From Sorangium sp025924095 (GTDB taxonomy: Bacteria; Myxococcota_A; Polyangia; Polyangiales; Polyangiaceae): DNA of 64,000 nt. Under the pieces are notes generated by a model, which worked only from the letters and a program-made list of their open reading frames with translations, was not told where the DNA came from and made no database searches. Numbering within the stretch: the stretch's first letter is position 1; every line of letters starts with the position of its first letter. The position numbers and the translations under genes are program-made. The stretch spans positions 3,410,001 to 3,474,000 of the forward strand of contig NZ_CP150356.1 of the NCBI RefSeq assembly GCF_051521505.1. The letters are read 5' to 3'. Shown here in pieces: positions 43,183 to 52,506 of this stretch.

Positions 43183-45709
43183 TGCAATCGCGGACATCGA
43201 CGGAGCGCTCGCGCGGGCGGAGCAGACCGAGCACTCGCTCCGTCAGGCGGCCACGGCCGTGGCCGGCGCCGAGCAGGCGGCCGCGCGGCTCGCCGCCGCC
43301 GGCGCCGAGCACGCCACCTCCGGCAGGCAGCAGGGTGCCGCGGCGGGGGCGCTCGCCGGCGAGCTCGAGGAGGCGGGGGCGGCGGCGCAGGCGCTCGCCC
43401 GATCGGGGCAGCGGATCAGCGACGCCGTCGCCGAGGTCGCGCAGGGGTCCGAGGTGATGACGAGCGGCCTCGGCGCGCTCGCCCCCGCGTTCGCCGGCGT
43501 GAAGGGCGACGCCGACGCGCTCGCCGGCTCCGCGGAGACGACGGCGGCGGCGCTCGAGGAGCTCGCCCGCTCGGTGAAGGCGGTGAGCGCCAGCGCCGAG
43601 GAGCTCGCGTCCTCCAGCGAGGAGCTCCTCGGCTCCGTCTCGGTGACGAGCGGGGCCGCCGACGAGGCGGCGGCCCGCGGCGAGAGCAGCGCCGCGGCGC
43701 TCGAGGAGATCGGGGCCACCATCGAGGAGATGTCGAAGGGCGTCGCGCGCCTCTCGGCCGACGCCAGGGCGGTCGGGGCGCAGATCTCGACCATGGCCGG
43801 CACCGTCGCGGGCGTGAGCGGCTCCCTCGACCGCGTGGCGCGGGACGCCGTCGAGATGGCGAGCGCGGTCGAGGAGACCGCCGCGACCGCCGAGCAGATG
43901 GCGCGGTCGATCCGCGGGGTGGCGGAGAGCGCCAAGGCGCTCGACGCGAGCGCCTCGCTGACCGCGAGCACGATCACCGAGATCGCGAGCTCGGTCGAGG
44001 AGGTCGCGGCCACGGCCGAGAAGAACGCGGCGACCATCGAGGCCAACGCGGTCGCCGCCGAGCAGCTCGCGCGGACCGCGCAGCAGGTCTCGCAGAGCGC
44101 CGAGCAGATCAGCGGGCTCGCGGCCGGCAACGCCGCCGCCTCGTCGCAGGTCGAGGCCTCCACGCGGCGGATCGTCTCCATCGTCGAGACCGCGCGCACG
44201 ACCGCCGAGCAGGGCGTCGCGACCGCGCGCCAGGGCGCCGTGACGGTCGGCAGGTCCATCGCCGGCCTCGGGAGCATCCGGCAGGCGATGGCCGACTCCG
44301 CGGCGGTCATGAAGGAGATGGGCAAGCGGGCCGAGGAGATCGGCGACATCGTCCAGACGATCAACCTGATCGCCGACCGCACGAACCTCCTGTCGCTCAA
44401 CGCGAGCATCGAGGCCGCGCGGGCAGGGGAGCACGGCCGGGGCTTCGCCGTCGTCGCCGAGGAGATCAGGAACCTCGCGGACCGCGCGGCCGTCTCGAGC
44501 GCCGAGATCGCCAAGATCGTCCGCGCGCTCCAGTCGAGCGCCCGCGAGGCGGTGGCCGCCTCGACCGAGGGCGTGAAGGTGGCCGACGAGGGGACCCGGC
44601 TCGCGGGCGACGCCGAGCGGGCGCTCGCGTCCATCCTGCAGGGGGTCGAGGAGCTCGGCCGCTCGATCCGCGAGATCGACCGGGCGAACGCCGATCAGGT
44701 GCAGGCGGTGGGCTCTCTCACCCAGACCGCGTCGCGCATGAGCGAGGAGGGCAGGACGGTCGCGCGCTCCGCGGCCGAGCAGACCAACGCGGTCCAGGCG
44801 CTCGCGCAGGCGAGCTCCGAGATGCGGCGCATGGCCCGGCAGACGAAGGAGGCGACCGCCGAGCAGGCGCGCGCGCTGCGCGACGCCGTGAAGGTGAACG
44901 CGCAGCTCACGTCGAGCGCCGAGCGGGTGTCGCGGGCGATGGAGGAGCAGGCCACGGGCGCATCGCAGCTCGCGAAGGTCGCCGCGCAGATGCGCTCGCT
45001 GACCCATCAGACCAGCACCGCCATGGTCGAGCAGACCCGCGCCCTGGCCGGGATCACGGCGCTCACGCAGGAGGTCTCGGGCGCGTCGCAGCGGATGGTC
45101 GCCGGCCTCGCCGAGCAGGCCGGCGGCGCGACCGAGGTGTCGCGCGCCATGGATGACATCCGGAAGCTGTCGGTCCAGTCGGCGCGCGGGAGCGGCGAGC
45201 AGGCGCGGGCCGCGAAGCAGCTGGAGGCGTCCGCCCGCCAGGTCGCGCGGCTCGCGGCGGCGGTGACCGCCGCCACGGCGGATCAGAGCAAGGCGACGGC
45301 GTCCCTCGCGAAGGAGGGGGAGTCCGTGCGCCGGATCGCCAAGCAGACGGCGCGGGCGGTGGCCGATCAGGCGGAGTCCGTCGCGGCGCTCGCGTCGGGC
45401 GCGAGCCGGCACGCGTCGTCGCTCCAGGGCATCGCCAGGGGGGCCGCCGAGCTCTCGGCCAGGAGCGAGCAGCACGCCGCGTCGCTCGCCCGCCTGCGCG
45501 ACCCGGTCCGGGAGATCGTCGCCGCCGCGGCCAGGCAGGCGAGGGAATCCGGCGCGGTCGCGGCCGACGCCGGCCACGTGCTCGAGCAGGTCGGCAGGAT
45601 CCGGCACGCGAGCGCCGAGCACGTGGACGCGGTCGCGGGCGTCGCCGCCGCGATCGCGCACCTCAGGGCGAACGGAAGGCAGCCCCACGCCGCGCCGGAG
45701 ACCTCGTGA
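43172..45709 (+). CDS. Soluble methyl-accepting chemotaxis-type receptor
   Basis: The 845-residue protein is almost entirely Ala/Glu-rich coiled coil with the canonical receptor signalling tip near 400-440 (DRTNLLSLNASIEAARAG, GRGFAVVAEEIRNLA). It has no signal peptide, no transmembrane helix and no recognisable ligand-binding domain. It therefore looks like a cytoplasmic receptor, unusually long on the C-terminal side of the tip (about 400 residues). The neighbouring HEAT-repeat protein may supply the input. The ATG at 43172 is chosen because GGAGCAGG lies just upstream. Confidence 0.9.
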   Translation: MAVDAIADIDGALARAEQTEHSLRQAATAVAGAEQAAARLAAAGAEHATSGRQQGAAAGALAGELEEAGAAAQALARSGQRISDAVAEVAQGSEVMTSGLGALAPAFAGVKGDADALAGSAETTAAALEELARSVKAVSASAEELASSSEELLGSVSVTSGAADEAAARGESSAAALEEIGATIEEMSKGVARLSADARAVGAQISTMAGTVAGVSGSLDRVARDAVEMASAVEETAATAEQMARSIRGVAESAKALDASASLTASTITEIASSVEEVAATAEKNAATIEANAVAAEQLARTAQQVSQSAEQISGLAAGNAAASSQVEASTRRIVSIVETARTTAEQGVATARQGAVTVGRSIAGLGSIRQAMADSAAVMKEMGKRAEEIGDIVQTINLIADRTNLLSLNASIEAARAGEHGRGFAVVAEEIRNLADRAAVSSAEIAKIVRALQSSAREAVAASTEGVKVADEGTRLAGDAERALASILQGVEELGRSIREIDRANADQVQAVGSLTQTASRMSEEGRTVARSAAEQTNAVQALAQASSEMRRMARQTKEATAEQARALRDAVKVNAQLTSSAERVSRAMEEQATGASQLAKVAAQMRSLTHQTSTAMVEQTRALAGITALTQEVSGASQRMVAGLAEQAGGATEVSRAMDDIRKLSVQSARGSGEQARAAKQLEASARQVARLAAAVTAATADQSKATASLAKEGESVRRIAKQTARAVADQAESVAALASGASRHASSLQGIARGAAELSARSEQHAASLARLRDPVREIVAAAARQARESGAVAADAGHVLEQVGRIRHASAEHVDAVAGVAAAIAHLRANGRQPHAAPETS

Positions 45710-48063
45710 GCTCTCGGCGGCCCGCGCTCGCGGTCTCGGAGGCGGAGCGGCGGCGCGTCGATCAGGTGGATCGGCTCGCCGCCTCCGGGACGCTGGGGGT
45801 GCCGACGCTCGTCGAGATGCTCGCGGATCCGAGCTGGACCGTGCGGCGTGCTGTCGTCGCGTCGCTCGCCGCGCTCGGCGACGCGGCGGTGGCGCCGCTC
45901 TGCGCGTGCCTCTCCGCGCGGCGCGACAGCGAGACGCGCATCGCCGCCGCGGTCGACGCGCTCGTCGCGTCGCTCGGCGACGTCGACGACGCCGTGCTCG
46001 CGCTGACGCGGGACCCTCGCCCCGCGATCGTCGCCGACGCGGCGCAGGTCCTCGGGCGCCGCAGCTGCGCGAAGGCGGTCTCCCGGCTCGCGGAGCTCAC
46101 GTCGCACGCCGACGACAACGTGGCGGTCGCCTCGATCGAGGCGCTCGGCCGCGTCGGCGGCAGGTCGGCGGTCGACGCGCTCGTGGAGGCCGTCACCAGC
46201 GGAAATTTCTTCCGTGTCTTTCCGGCGATCGACGTGCTGGGCCGGAGCGGCGACCCGCGCGCGATCGGCCCGCTCGTGGCTCTCCTGGACGATCCGCGTT
46301 ACCTGCTCGAGGCGGCCCGGGCGCTCGGCCGCACCTGCAGCCGGAGCGCCGTGGCGCCGCTGATGCGCCTCCTCGGGCGCCCGAGCGACGCGGTCGCGCG
46401 GGTCGCGGCGGTGGCGCTCGCCGAGCTGCGCGAGCGGTACCGCGAGCGCTACGGGACGGCCGCGCCGATCGACGAGGCGCTCCGGGGCGAGGCGCCGGCG
46501 CCCGGCGCCGCGCGGCGGCTCTCGCAGAGCCTCGCCGGGGCGGATCCGGCCGAGCAGGCCGTCATCTGCAGCGTGCTCGGCGCGATCGGGGGCGAGGACG
46601 TCCTGCTCGATCTGACGCGCCTGCTCGACGCCGATCCCCCCGTCGCGAGCGCCGCGGCGGAGGCGCTCTTCCAGCTCTCCCGGAGCGCGGACTCCCGGGT
46701 GCTCGCGACGCTGCGCGACGGCGACAGCTCCCGCAGGCTCCTGCTCCTGCCGCTCGTCCGGGGCGTCGCGGCCGCGGGTGACGTGGAGCAGTGCCTCGCG
46801 GATCCGGACCCGGAGGTCCGCGCGGCGGCGTGCGACGCGCTCGCGCGCATCTCGGAGCCCGGCTCGGCGCGCGCGCTGTTCCAGCTCCTCGACGACCCGA
46901 ACCCCCGCGTGGTCCACGCCGCGACGACCGCGATCCAGTGCCTGGGCGGCCCCGACGTCGAGGCGCTCGCGCTGGCCGCGGCCCGCGAGGGGACCCCGGC
47001 CGCGCGGCGGACGGCGCTGCGGATCCTCGGCTACTTCGCGCCCCCCTCGGCGCTGCCGATCTTCCTCGACGGCCTCCGCGATCCCGATCTGCGGGCGCGC
47101 GAGCGGGCGATCCACGGCCTCGCGTCCTTCGCGCAGCCGGAGGCGATCGAGGCGCTCGTCGTGCTCGCCGCCGACGCCTCGGAGCGGGTCCGGGCGGTGG
47201 CGATGCGGGCGCTCGGGCAGTCGCAGCGGGCGCCGCGCGTCGTCGAGGCGCTCCTCGTGGGGCTCCGCGACGACGACGCGTGGGTCCGCTACTACGCGTG
47301 CCAGTCGCTGGGAAAGCTCGGGTGGGAGGCGGCGGCCGGGCTCATCGCCGAGCGGCTCCGGGACGAGAGCGGCCAGGTGCGCGTGGCGGCGATCGAGGCG
47401 CTGTCGGCGATCAAGGGCGACCTCGCGCTCTCGGCGCTGGAGCAGGCCGCCCGGGCGAGCGACACGGACATGCGGCGCTCGGCGCTGATCGGGCTCGGCA
47501 TCGCCGGGCGGGAGGCGTCGCTGCCGACCTTGCTCGGCGCGCTCTCGTCCCCGGACGTGGCGACCCGGCTCGTCGCGGTCTCGGCGATCTCCGGCTTCTC
47601 GTCGCCCGAGGTCCTGCCGGCGCTCGTGCGCGCGGCGGGCGACCCCGACGAGAGCGTGCGCGCGGCGGCGACCAGCTTCATCGCGGGGCGGCCCGGGGTC
47701 GACGCGACGAGGAGCCTCATCGCGCTGCTCGCCGCCTCGCAGGCCCAGGGACCGCTCCCCGCCGCGCTGTCCACGCCCGTGCCGGGGCGCATCGAGGGCC
47801 TCCTCGACGCGCTCGCGGCGGCGGACGACGAGCTCGCGCCCGTCCTGACCGCGGCGCTCGCGCGGATGCGGCTGCCGGCGGCGCACGCGGCGCTCCTCGA
47901 GGCGCTCCGGCTGCCGCACGCGCCGGCGCGGAAGGCGGCGGCCACGACGCTCGCCGCGGTGGCCACGCGGGAGGGCTTCGCGGCGGTCGAGCTCACCTCG
48001 CGGGCCGATCCGGATCCGGAGGTGCGACGCGTGGCCGCGTCCGTCCTCTCGCAGTGGGCATGA
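45706..48063 (+). CDS. HEAT-repeat (PBS-lyase type) protein in chemosensory operon
   Basis: The 785-residue protein consists of about 20 HEAT-like repeats of 30-33 residues (examples: DPSWTVRRAVVASLAALGD, DPNPRVVHAATTAIQCLGG, DDAWVRYYACQSLGKLG). Such solenoids are scaffolds for protein binding. It has no membrane segment. The GTG start overlaps the stop of the receptor gene, so it is coexpressed with the chemosensory core and may anchor or sense for the soluble receptor. HEAT proteins in chemosensory operons are known from myxobacteria (FrzB/Dif-like systems differ), but this role is inferred. Confidence 0.85.
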   Translation: MSSRRPALAVSEAERRRVDQVDRLAASGTLGVPTLVEMLADPSWTVRRAVVASLAALGDAAVAPLCACLSARRDSETRIAAAVDALVASLGDVDDAVLALTRDPRPAIVADAAQVLGRRSCAKAVSRLAELTSHADDNVAVASIEALGRVGGRSAVDALVEAVTSGNFFRVFPAIDVLGRSGDPRAIGPLVALLDDPRYLLEAARALGRTCSRSAVAPLMRLLGRPSDAVARVAAVALAELRERYRERYGTAAPIDEALRGEAPAPGAARRLSQSLAGADPAEQAVICSVLGAIGGEDVLLDLTRLLDADPPVASAAAEALFQLSRSADSRVLATLRDGDSSRRLLLLPLVRGVAAAGDVEQCLADPDPEVRAAACDALARISEPGSARALFQLLDDPNPRVVHAATTAIQCLGGPDVEALALAAAREGTPAARRTALRILGYFAPPSALPIFLDGLRDPDLRARERAIHGLASFAQPEAIEALVVLAADASERVRAVAMRALGQSQRAPRVVEALLVGLRDDDAWVRYYACQSLGKLGWEAAAGLIAERLRDESGQVRVAAIEALSAIKGDLALSALEQAARASDTDMRRSALIGLGIAGREASLPTLLGALSSPDVATRLVAVSAISGFSSPEVLPALVRAAGDPDESVRAAATSFIAGRPGVDATRSLIALLAASQAQGPLPAALSTPVPGRIEGLLDALAAADDELAPVLTAALARMRLPAAHAALLEALRLPHAPARKAAATTLAAVATREGFAAVELTSRADPDPEVRRVAASVLSQWA

Positions 48064-48067
48064 CGCC

Positions 48068-48904
48068 GTGGGCATGACGAGCCGCCTCCCCATCTCTCCG
48101 CAGATCTTCGCGATCTTCAGCGCCCTCATCGCCGAGAAGATCGGCATCCACTACGACGCCGGCGACCGCGAGCTGCTCGGCGACAAGCTCGCGGTGCGCG
48201 CCCTCGACGCCGGCTTCGACTCGCTGCTCGATTACTACTACTTCCTCCGCTACGACCCGGCGGGCGCGGCCGAGATGGACGCGCTGATCGACGCCCTGGT
48301 CGTGGGCGAGACGTATTTCTTCCGCGAGCTCGCGCAGCTCGAGGTCGCGGTCTCGGAGCTCATCGCGCCCCGCGTGGCGGCGGGCGGGCGGCCGCGGATC
48401 TGGTCGGCGGCCTGCTCGAGCGGCGAGGAGCCGTTCACGATCGCGATGCTCCTGGCCGAGCGGGGCCTGCGTGACAAGGTCGATCTCGTGGCGAGCGACA
48501 TCAGCCAGCGGGCGCTCTCGCGCGCCCGGGCCGGCGTGTTCGGGCCGCGCTCGCTCCGGAGCAACGCCCGGCCGCCTCCGTTCGCCGGCCGGTGGCTGGA
48601 CGTGACGCCCGATCGGGTCGTCGTGCGGCCCGAGCTCCAGGGGGCGATCGACTGGCGGCGGATCAACCTGCTCGCGGCGCCCGACGTCACGTCGCTCGGG
48701 CAGTTTGATGTCATCGTTTGCCGCAACGTGCTCATCTATTTTCACGACAACACGGCGCGGTGGGTGGTCAATCACCTCTCGGGGGCGCTCGCCGCGGGCG
48801 GGTTCCTCCTGGTCGGGGTCTCCGAGTCGCTGCTGCGGCTCGGCACCGCGCTCCGCTGCGAGGAGCGGGGCGGCGTGTTTTTCTACCGGAAGACCGCGCA
48901 ATGA
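48068..48904 (+). CDS. cheR: Chemotaxis protein methyltransferase CheR
   Basis: The 278-residue protein has the CheR N-terminal helical domain (about 5-70) and the SAM-binding Rossmann domain (RIWSAACSSGEEPFTIAMLL, VASDISQRALSRARAG, DVIVCRNVLIYF). It methylates receptor glutamates. A GTG at 48068 or ATG at 48074 may start it. The stop overlaps the cheB ATG. Confidence 0.9.
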   Translation: MGMTSRLPISPQIFAIFSALIAEKIGIHYDAGDRELLGDKLAVRALDAGFDSLLDYYYFLRYDPAGAAEMDALIDALVVGETYFFRELAQLEVAVSELIAPRVAAGGRPRIWSAACSSGEEPFTIAMLLAERGLRDKVDLVASDISQRALSRARAGVFGPRSLRSNARPPPFAGRWLDVTPDRVVVRPELQGAIDWRRINLLAAPDVTSLGQFDVIVCRNVLIYFHDNTARWVVNHLSGALAAGGFLLVGVSESLLRLGTALRCEERGGVFFYRKTAQ

Positions 48905-49935
48905 AGATCCCGGCTGTCCGCGTGCTCGTGGTCGACGACTCTGCCTTCGTGCGCAAGGTGCTGCGGCAGGTCCTCGGCGCGAGCGCCTCGATCGAGGTCG
49001 TCGATACGGCCATGGACGGCCTCGACGCGCTGGAGAAGATCGAGCGCTACAAGCCGGATGTGGTCACGCTCGACCTCGTGATGCCGAACCTCGACGGCAT
49101 CGGCGTGCTCAGGTCGTTGCCGCGCGACGGCGCGCCGCGGGTCGTCGTGGTCAGCAACTCCGAGGCGGACAGCGATCTCGGCGTCGAGGCGCTCCAGCAG
49201 GGCGCGGTCGATCTCGTCGAGAAGCCGACGTCGCTCGCGACCGATCGTCTCTTCGAGCTCTCGAACGAGCTGGTCCGCAAGGTGCTCGCCGCGGCCGAGG
49301 CGAGGGTCCACCAGGCAGCGCCTCGCCCGCGGCCGCCGCCCCTGCCGGGTGCGATCCCCGCGCTGCCGCGCACGCGCCTCGTCGTGGTCGGCACGTCGAC
49401 CGGCGGCCCTCAAGCGTTGACGCGGCTCTTCGCGGCGATGCCCGGCGATTTCCCGGCCCCCCTCGTCGTCGCGCTGCACATCCCCCCGGGTTACACGGAG
49501 TCGCTGTCGCGCCGCCTCAACGACGGGAGCGCGCTCTCGATCGTCGAGGCATCGGACGATCTCCAGCTCCGGCCCGGGCTCGCGGTCATCGCGCGCGGGG
49601 GGACGCACCTCGAGGTCCGGCGCCAGCGGGAGCGCGCCAGCGTCCGCTTCGCCCAGGCGGCCAAGGCGTCCCTTTATTGCCCGTCGGTCGATCTGCTCTT
49701 CGCGAGCGCCGCGGCCGAGTTCGGGTCGGGCGTCCTCGGGGTCGTGCTGACGGGCATGGGGGACGACGGCCTGGAGGGGTCCCGGGCGATCCACAAAGCC
49801 GGCGGGAAGATCCTCGTCGAGGCCGAGTCGTCCTGCGTCGTCTACGGCATGCCCCGCCGCGTGCTGGAGGCCGGGCTCGCCGCGGCGCAGGCGTCGATCG
49901 ACGAGATGCCCGCGGCCATCGTGCGGCACCTCTGA
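48901..49935 (+). CDS. cheB: Chemotaxis methylesterase CheB
   Basis: The 344-residue protein has a receiver domain (Asp58, VTLDLVMPNLDG) and the CheB esterase domain with the catalytic Ser (GTSTGGPQAL), His (ALHIPPGYT) and Asp (TGMGDDG). Phosphorylation by CheA activates removal of receptor methyl groups. It closes the operon; the ATG overlaps the cheR stop. Confidence 0.95.
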   Translation: MKIPAVRVLVVDDSAFVRKVLRQVLGASASIEVVDTAMDGLDALEKIERYKPDVVTLDLVMPNLDGIGVLRSLPRDGAPRVVVVSNSEADSDLGVEALQQGAVDLVEKPTSLATDRLFELSNELVRKVLAAAEARVHQAAPRPRPPPLPGAIPALPRTRLVVVGTSTGGPQALTRLFAAMPGDFPAPLVVALHIPPGYTESLSRRLNDGSALSIVEASDDLQLRPGLAVIARGGTHLEVRRQRERASVRFAQAAKASLYCPSVDLLFASAAAEFGSGVLGVVLTGMGDDGLEGSRAIHKAGGKILVEAESSCVVYGMPRRVLEAGLAAAQASIDEMPAAIVRHL

Positions 49936-49963
49936 CGGCGCGTGACGTCGCGCGTCGCGCCCG

Positions 49964-51172
49964 TCACAGCGGCCAGTAAACGACCTTTCCCTCGATCTCC
50001 TGGAACGTGGCCGCGTTGCCGTCCTGGGAGACGATGAAGGCGATCCGCTCCGGGTACCCCGCCACGAACGCCGCCGCCGCGCGGTGGCGGGTGCCGCGCG
50101 CGTCGAGGCTCAGGCTCGCATCCATCCTCTGGTCGGGGGTCGCGGCGAAGACCTCGGAGATGATCGCCCTCGGCGGGGGCAGCTTCGCCCCGAACGCGAG
50201 CACGTCGAGGGGATGGCTCATCACCACCGCGCCGTCGACGGTCGTCAGCCGCACGATGAGGTCGAGCAGCCGGTTGATGCGCTCGGCGCCCTTGATCGCG
50301 TGGTCCGAGCCGCGCGCCTGCCCGGGTGTCGCGGGCTGCTTTCCGTGCGCCTGCCGCCGTTCGCTCGGCGGATGGCTCTCGTGGACGTCGAGGATGGCCG
50401 CGCCGAGGCACAGGGCGGGATCCAGCCGCTTGACCTCGGTGTCGAGCTGATTCCCCTCCTCGCCGAAGAGCTGCGGCAGGCCTTCGCCCGGGCCCAGGAC
50501 GGCGACGAGCCCGCCGCGCCCGAGCTCGACCATCCCGTCGACGATGCGGAGGAGATAGCTGCGCACCTGGCGGACGAGCGGCCTGCCGTGGTCCCCGAGG
50601 ACGGTCCTCGCGATGGAGTCCAGCTGTGGCCGGCTCTTGGACATCCATGTCCGCACGGCGCCGCGCTCGTAGCGGACGATCTCCCACTCACCGCGGTACA
50701 CGGCCACGACACCGGGCTTCGGGACGACGATGCGCACGAGCTGATCGCTGTCGAACGAACGCCGGCCGTGCGGCGTCGCGATGCCGGCGATCACGAGCGA
50801 CCCGTCGAGCGGCACCACGGACAGGAAGGAGCGCGGCCATGCGCACGCGGAGGCGAAGTTGGCCACGTGCTCCACGTCGAACGCCATGGCGGAGCCGAAG
50901 CGCACGAGATCCCACGCGGGCTCGTCGAGCTCGAGGTCGGCGAGGCTCTCGGCGAACACGATGCCGACCGGGTTCAGCCGCCCCTCTTCCGTCGCCATGG
51001 ACGCGAAGAACATCGTCTCGATGAGCTCGGTCAGGACCGTCGCGAAGGGGGGCGGCGACGCCGCGTCGGGGGCGACGCTGGCGGCGCCAGCCGGCTTCTG
51101 CGCCGTGAGCTCGGGCTGCTCCTGCAGCTCGAGAAATGCGGCCGTGACATCCGCAGGATACTTGAGGCGCAT
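49964..51172 (-). CDS. Diadenylate cyclase (DAC/DisA_N-like) domain protein
   Basis: The 402-residue protein has a C-terminal DAC domain with the two signature motifs DGA (TTVDGAVVMS, near 313) and GTRHRAA (near 360) that bind ATP and make cyclic di-AMP. Its N-terminal 280 residues form another domain, probably a sensor (the DACNV-type architecture). No transmembrane helix is visible, so it differs from CdaA. It is the only nucleotide second-messenger gene in the window; it lies between the chemosensory operon and Ku and is convergent with cheB. Confidence 0.75.
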   Translation of the reverse strand: MRLKYPADVTAAFLELQEQPELTAQKPAGAASVAPDAASPPPFATVLTELIETMFFASMATEEGRLNPVGIVFAESLADLELDEPAWDLVRFGSAMAFDVEHVANFASACAWPRSFLSVVPLDGSLVIAGIATPHGRRSFDSDQLVRIVVPKPGVVAVYRGEWEIVRYERGAVRTWMSKSRPQLDSIARTVLGDHGRPLVRQVRSYLLRIVDGMVELGRGGLVAVLGPGEGLPQLFGEEGNQLDTEVKRLDPALCLGAAILDVHESHPPSERRQAHGKQPATPGQARGSDHAIKGAERINRLLDLIVRLTTVDGAVVMSHPLDVLAFGAKLPPPRAIISEVFAATPDQRMDASLSLDARGTRHRAAAAFVAGYPERIAFIVSQDGNAATFQEIEGKVVYWPL

Positions 51173-51329
51173 GAGCTCGTTCTATCATCCCGAGCGCCGC
51201 CGGTCAGGCCGACGGGCTGCACGTGGGCTCGTTCTCGGCGTCGCAGCGCGGCGCGCTACCATGCGACGCCTGCGCAGGCCGGTATTGTCATGAATTCTCA
51301 CGAATCGTTACGAGGCGAGCCGTGTGGCC

Positions 51330-52259
51330 TCACGCGGCCCGGCGCGAGCCGCTCCCCTTTCTCTTCGGGGTCGCTGCTTTTCGCACCTTCGAGCCGGCGT
51401 CGTCGGCCCGCTTGTCGTCGTTTGCGACGTTGGCAAGCTTCGCGCCCTTCTGGCCGAGGCTCTTCTTGAGCAGCGCGATGAGGTCGACCGTGCCGGTGTC
51501 GCGGCGGTGGTCCTCCTCCTCCTCGGGCTCCGCGGGCGTCGTGGTCTGGCCGGATTTCACCTTCTTCTCGATGAGCTTCATCACGTCGTCGCGGTACTCG
51601 TCCTTGTATTTCTCCGGCTTCCACTCGGTGGCCATCTCGGCCACGAGCCGCTCCGCCATCTCGAGCTCTCGCTTGCCGAGCCCCTTGCCCTCGATATCCA
51701 TCTCGGGCAGGTCGAGCTCCTCATCCGAGCGGAGCTCGTGCGCGAACCGCATCAGGTTCAGCACGAGCGCGCGGCCGTGCGGCCGCACCGCGGCGATGTG
51801 CTCGCGCGTCCGGATCACGACCTTCGCGATCCCGACCTTGCCCGTCTTCCGCAGGGCCTCGCGCAGGAGCACGTACGCCGTGACCGACGATTTCTTCTTG
51901 CTGTTCGGCGACGCGGGGGCGAGGTAGTACGGCTTCTCGTAGTACATCGGGTCGATCTCCGAGGCATCGACGAAGTCGAGGATATCCACGGTCTGCGTCG
52001 CCTCCACGTTCGCGCGGCGCAGGTCCTCGTCGGACATGACGACATACTCGCCTTTTTCGTAGGGATAGCCGCGGATGATATCGTCCCAGCTCACCGGCTC
52101 CCCGGTCTCCCGGTTCACGCGCTCGTAGCGGATCGGCGTCATGTTGCGCCTGTCGAGCTGCGTGAAGTGGAGCTCGTTGGGCTCCTCCGCGGCGTAGAGG
52201 GCGACCGGGATCTGCACGAGCCCGAAGCTGATACTCCCTTTCCAGATGCTGCGAGGCAT
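51330..52259 (-). CDS. ku: Ku protein for non-homologous end joining
   Basis: The 309-residue product is a bacterial Ku (SIWKGSISFGLVQIPVALYA, RYERVNRETGEPVSWDDIIRG, KPYYLAP, MRFAHELRSDEELD). It forms a homodimeric ring on broken DNA ends and recruits ligase LigD. The C-terminus is Lys/Arg-rich, which often modulates DNA binding. No LigD is adjacent. The ATG follows a clear AAAGGAGAG. A 12-bp triple repeat lies directly upstream of this ribosome binding site. Confidence 0.95.
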   Translation of the reverse strand: MPRSIWKGSISFGLVQIPVALYAAEEPNELHFTQLDRRNMTPIRYERVNRETGEPVSWDDIIRGYPYEKGEYVVMSDEDLRRANVEATQTVDILDFVDASEIDPMYYEKPYYLAPASPNSKKKSSVTAYVLLREALRKTGKVGIAKVVIRTREHIAAVRPHGRALVLNLMRFAHELRSDEELDLPEMDIEGKGLGKRELEMAERLVAEMATEWKPEKYKDEYRDDVMKLIEKKVKSGQTTTPAEPEEEEDHRRDTGTVDLIALLKKSLGQKGAKLANVANDDKRADDAGSKVRKAATPKRKGSGSRRAA

Positions 52260-52271
52260 GCGCTCTCCTTT

Positions 52272-52307
52272 GACCCAAGAGGCGACCCAAGAGGCGACCC
52301 AAGAGGT
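52272..52307. repeat. Three tandem 12-bp repeats in the ku leader
   Basis: GACCCAAGAGGC occurs at 52272, 52284 and 52296 (the last with a T in place of C). The array sits immediately upstream of the ku ribosome binding site. Twelve bases is near one helical turn, so a protein could bind each copy on the same face. Confidence 0.85.
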
Positions 52308-52437
52308 CCGTTTCAGGTCCGTGACAGGAGACGATGCAAGCCGGCGGCCGACGGCTCGAGCCCGCGCGTCGCGCCCGTCCCGGCCGCTCGGCGTCGGCCG
52401 CGCCGCGGCGCCGCCGGGGCCCGGCGTCGCGTTTCGC

Positions 52438-52500
52438 TACAGCGGGCCTCGGGCGTGGCGATTGCTGCCCCGCTTGTCTGGGCCCGCTGTATAAACAGCG
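52438..52500. repeat. Inverted repeats upstream of isochorismatase-like gene
   Basis: TACAGCGGGCC (52438-52448) and its exact reverse complement (52481-52491) flank 32 bases. The right part also forms CGCTGT-ATAA-ACAGCG (52485-52500), seven bases before the gene start. These can be an operator or alternative hairpins in the leader. Confidence 0.6.
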
Positions 52501-52506
52501 ATCGAC

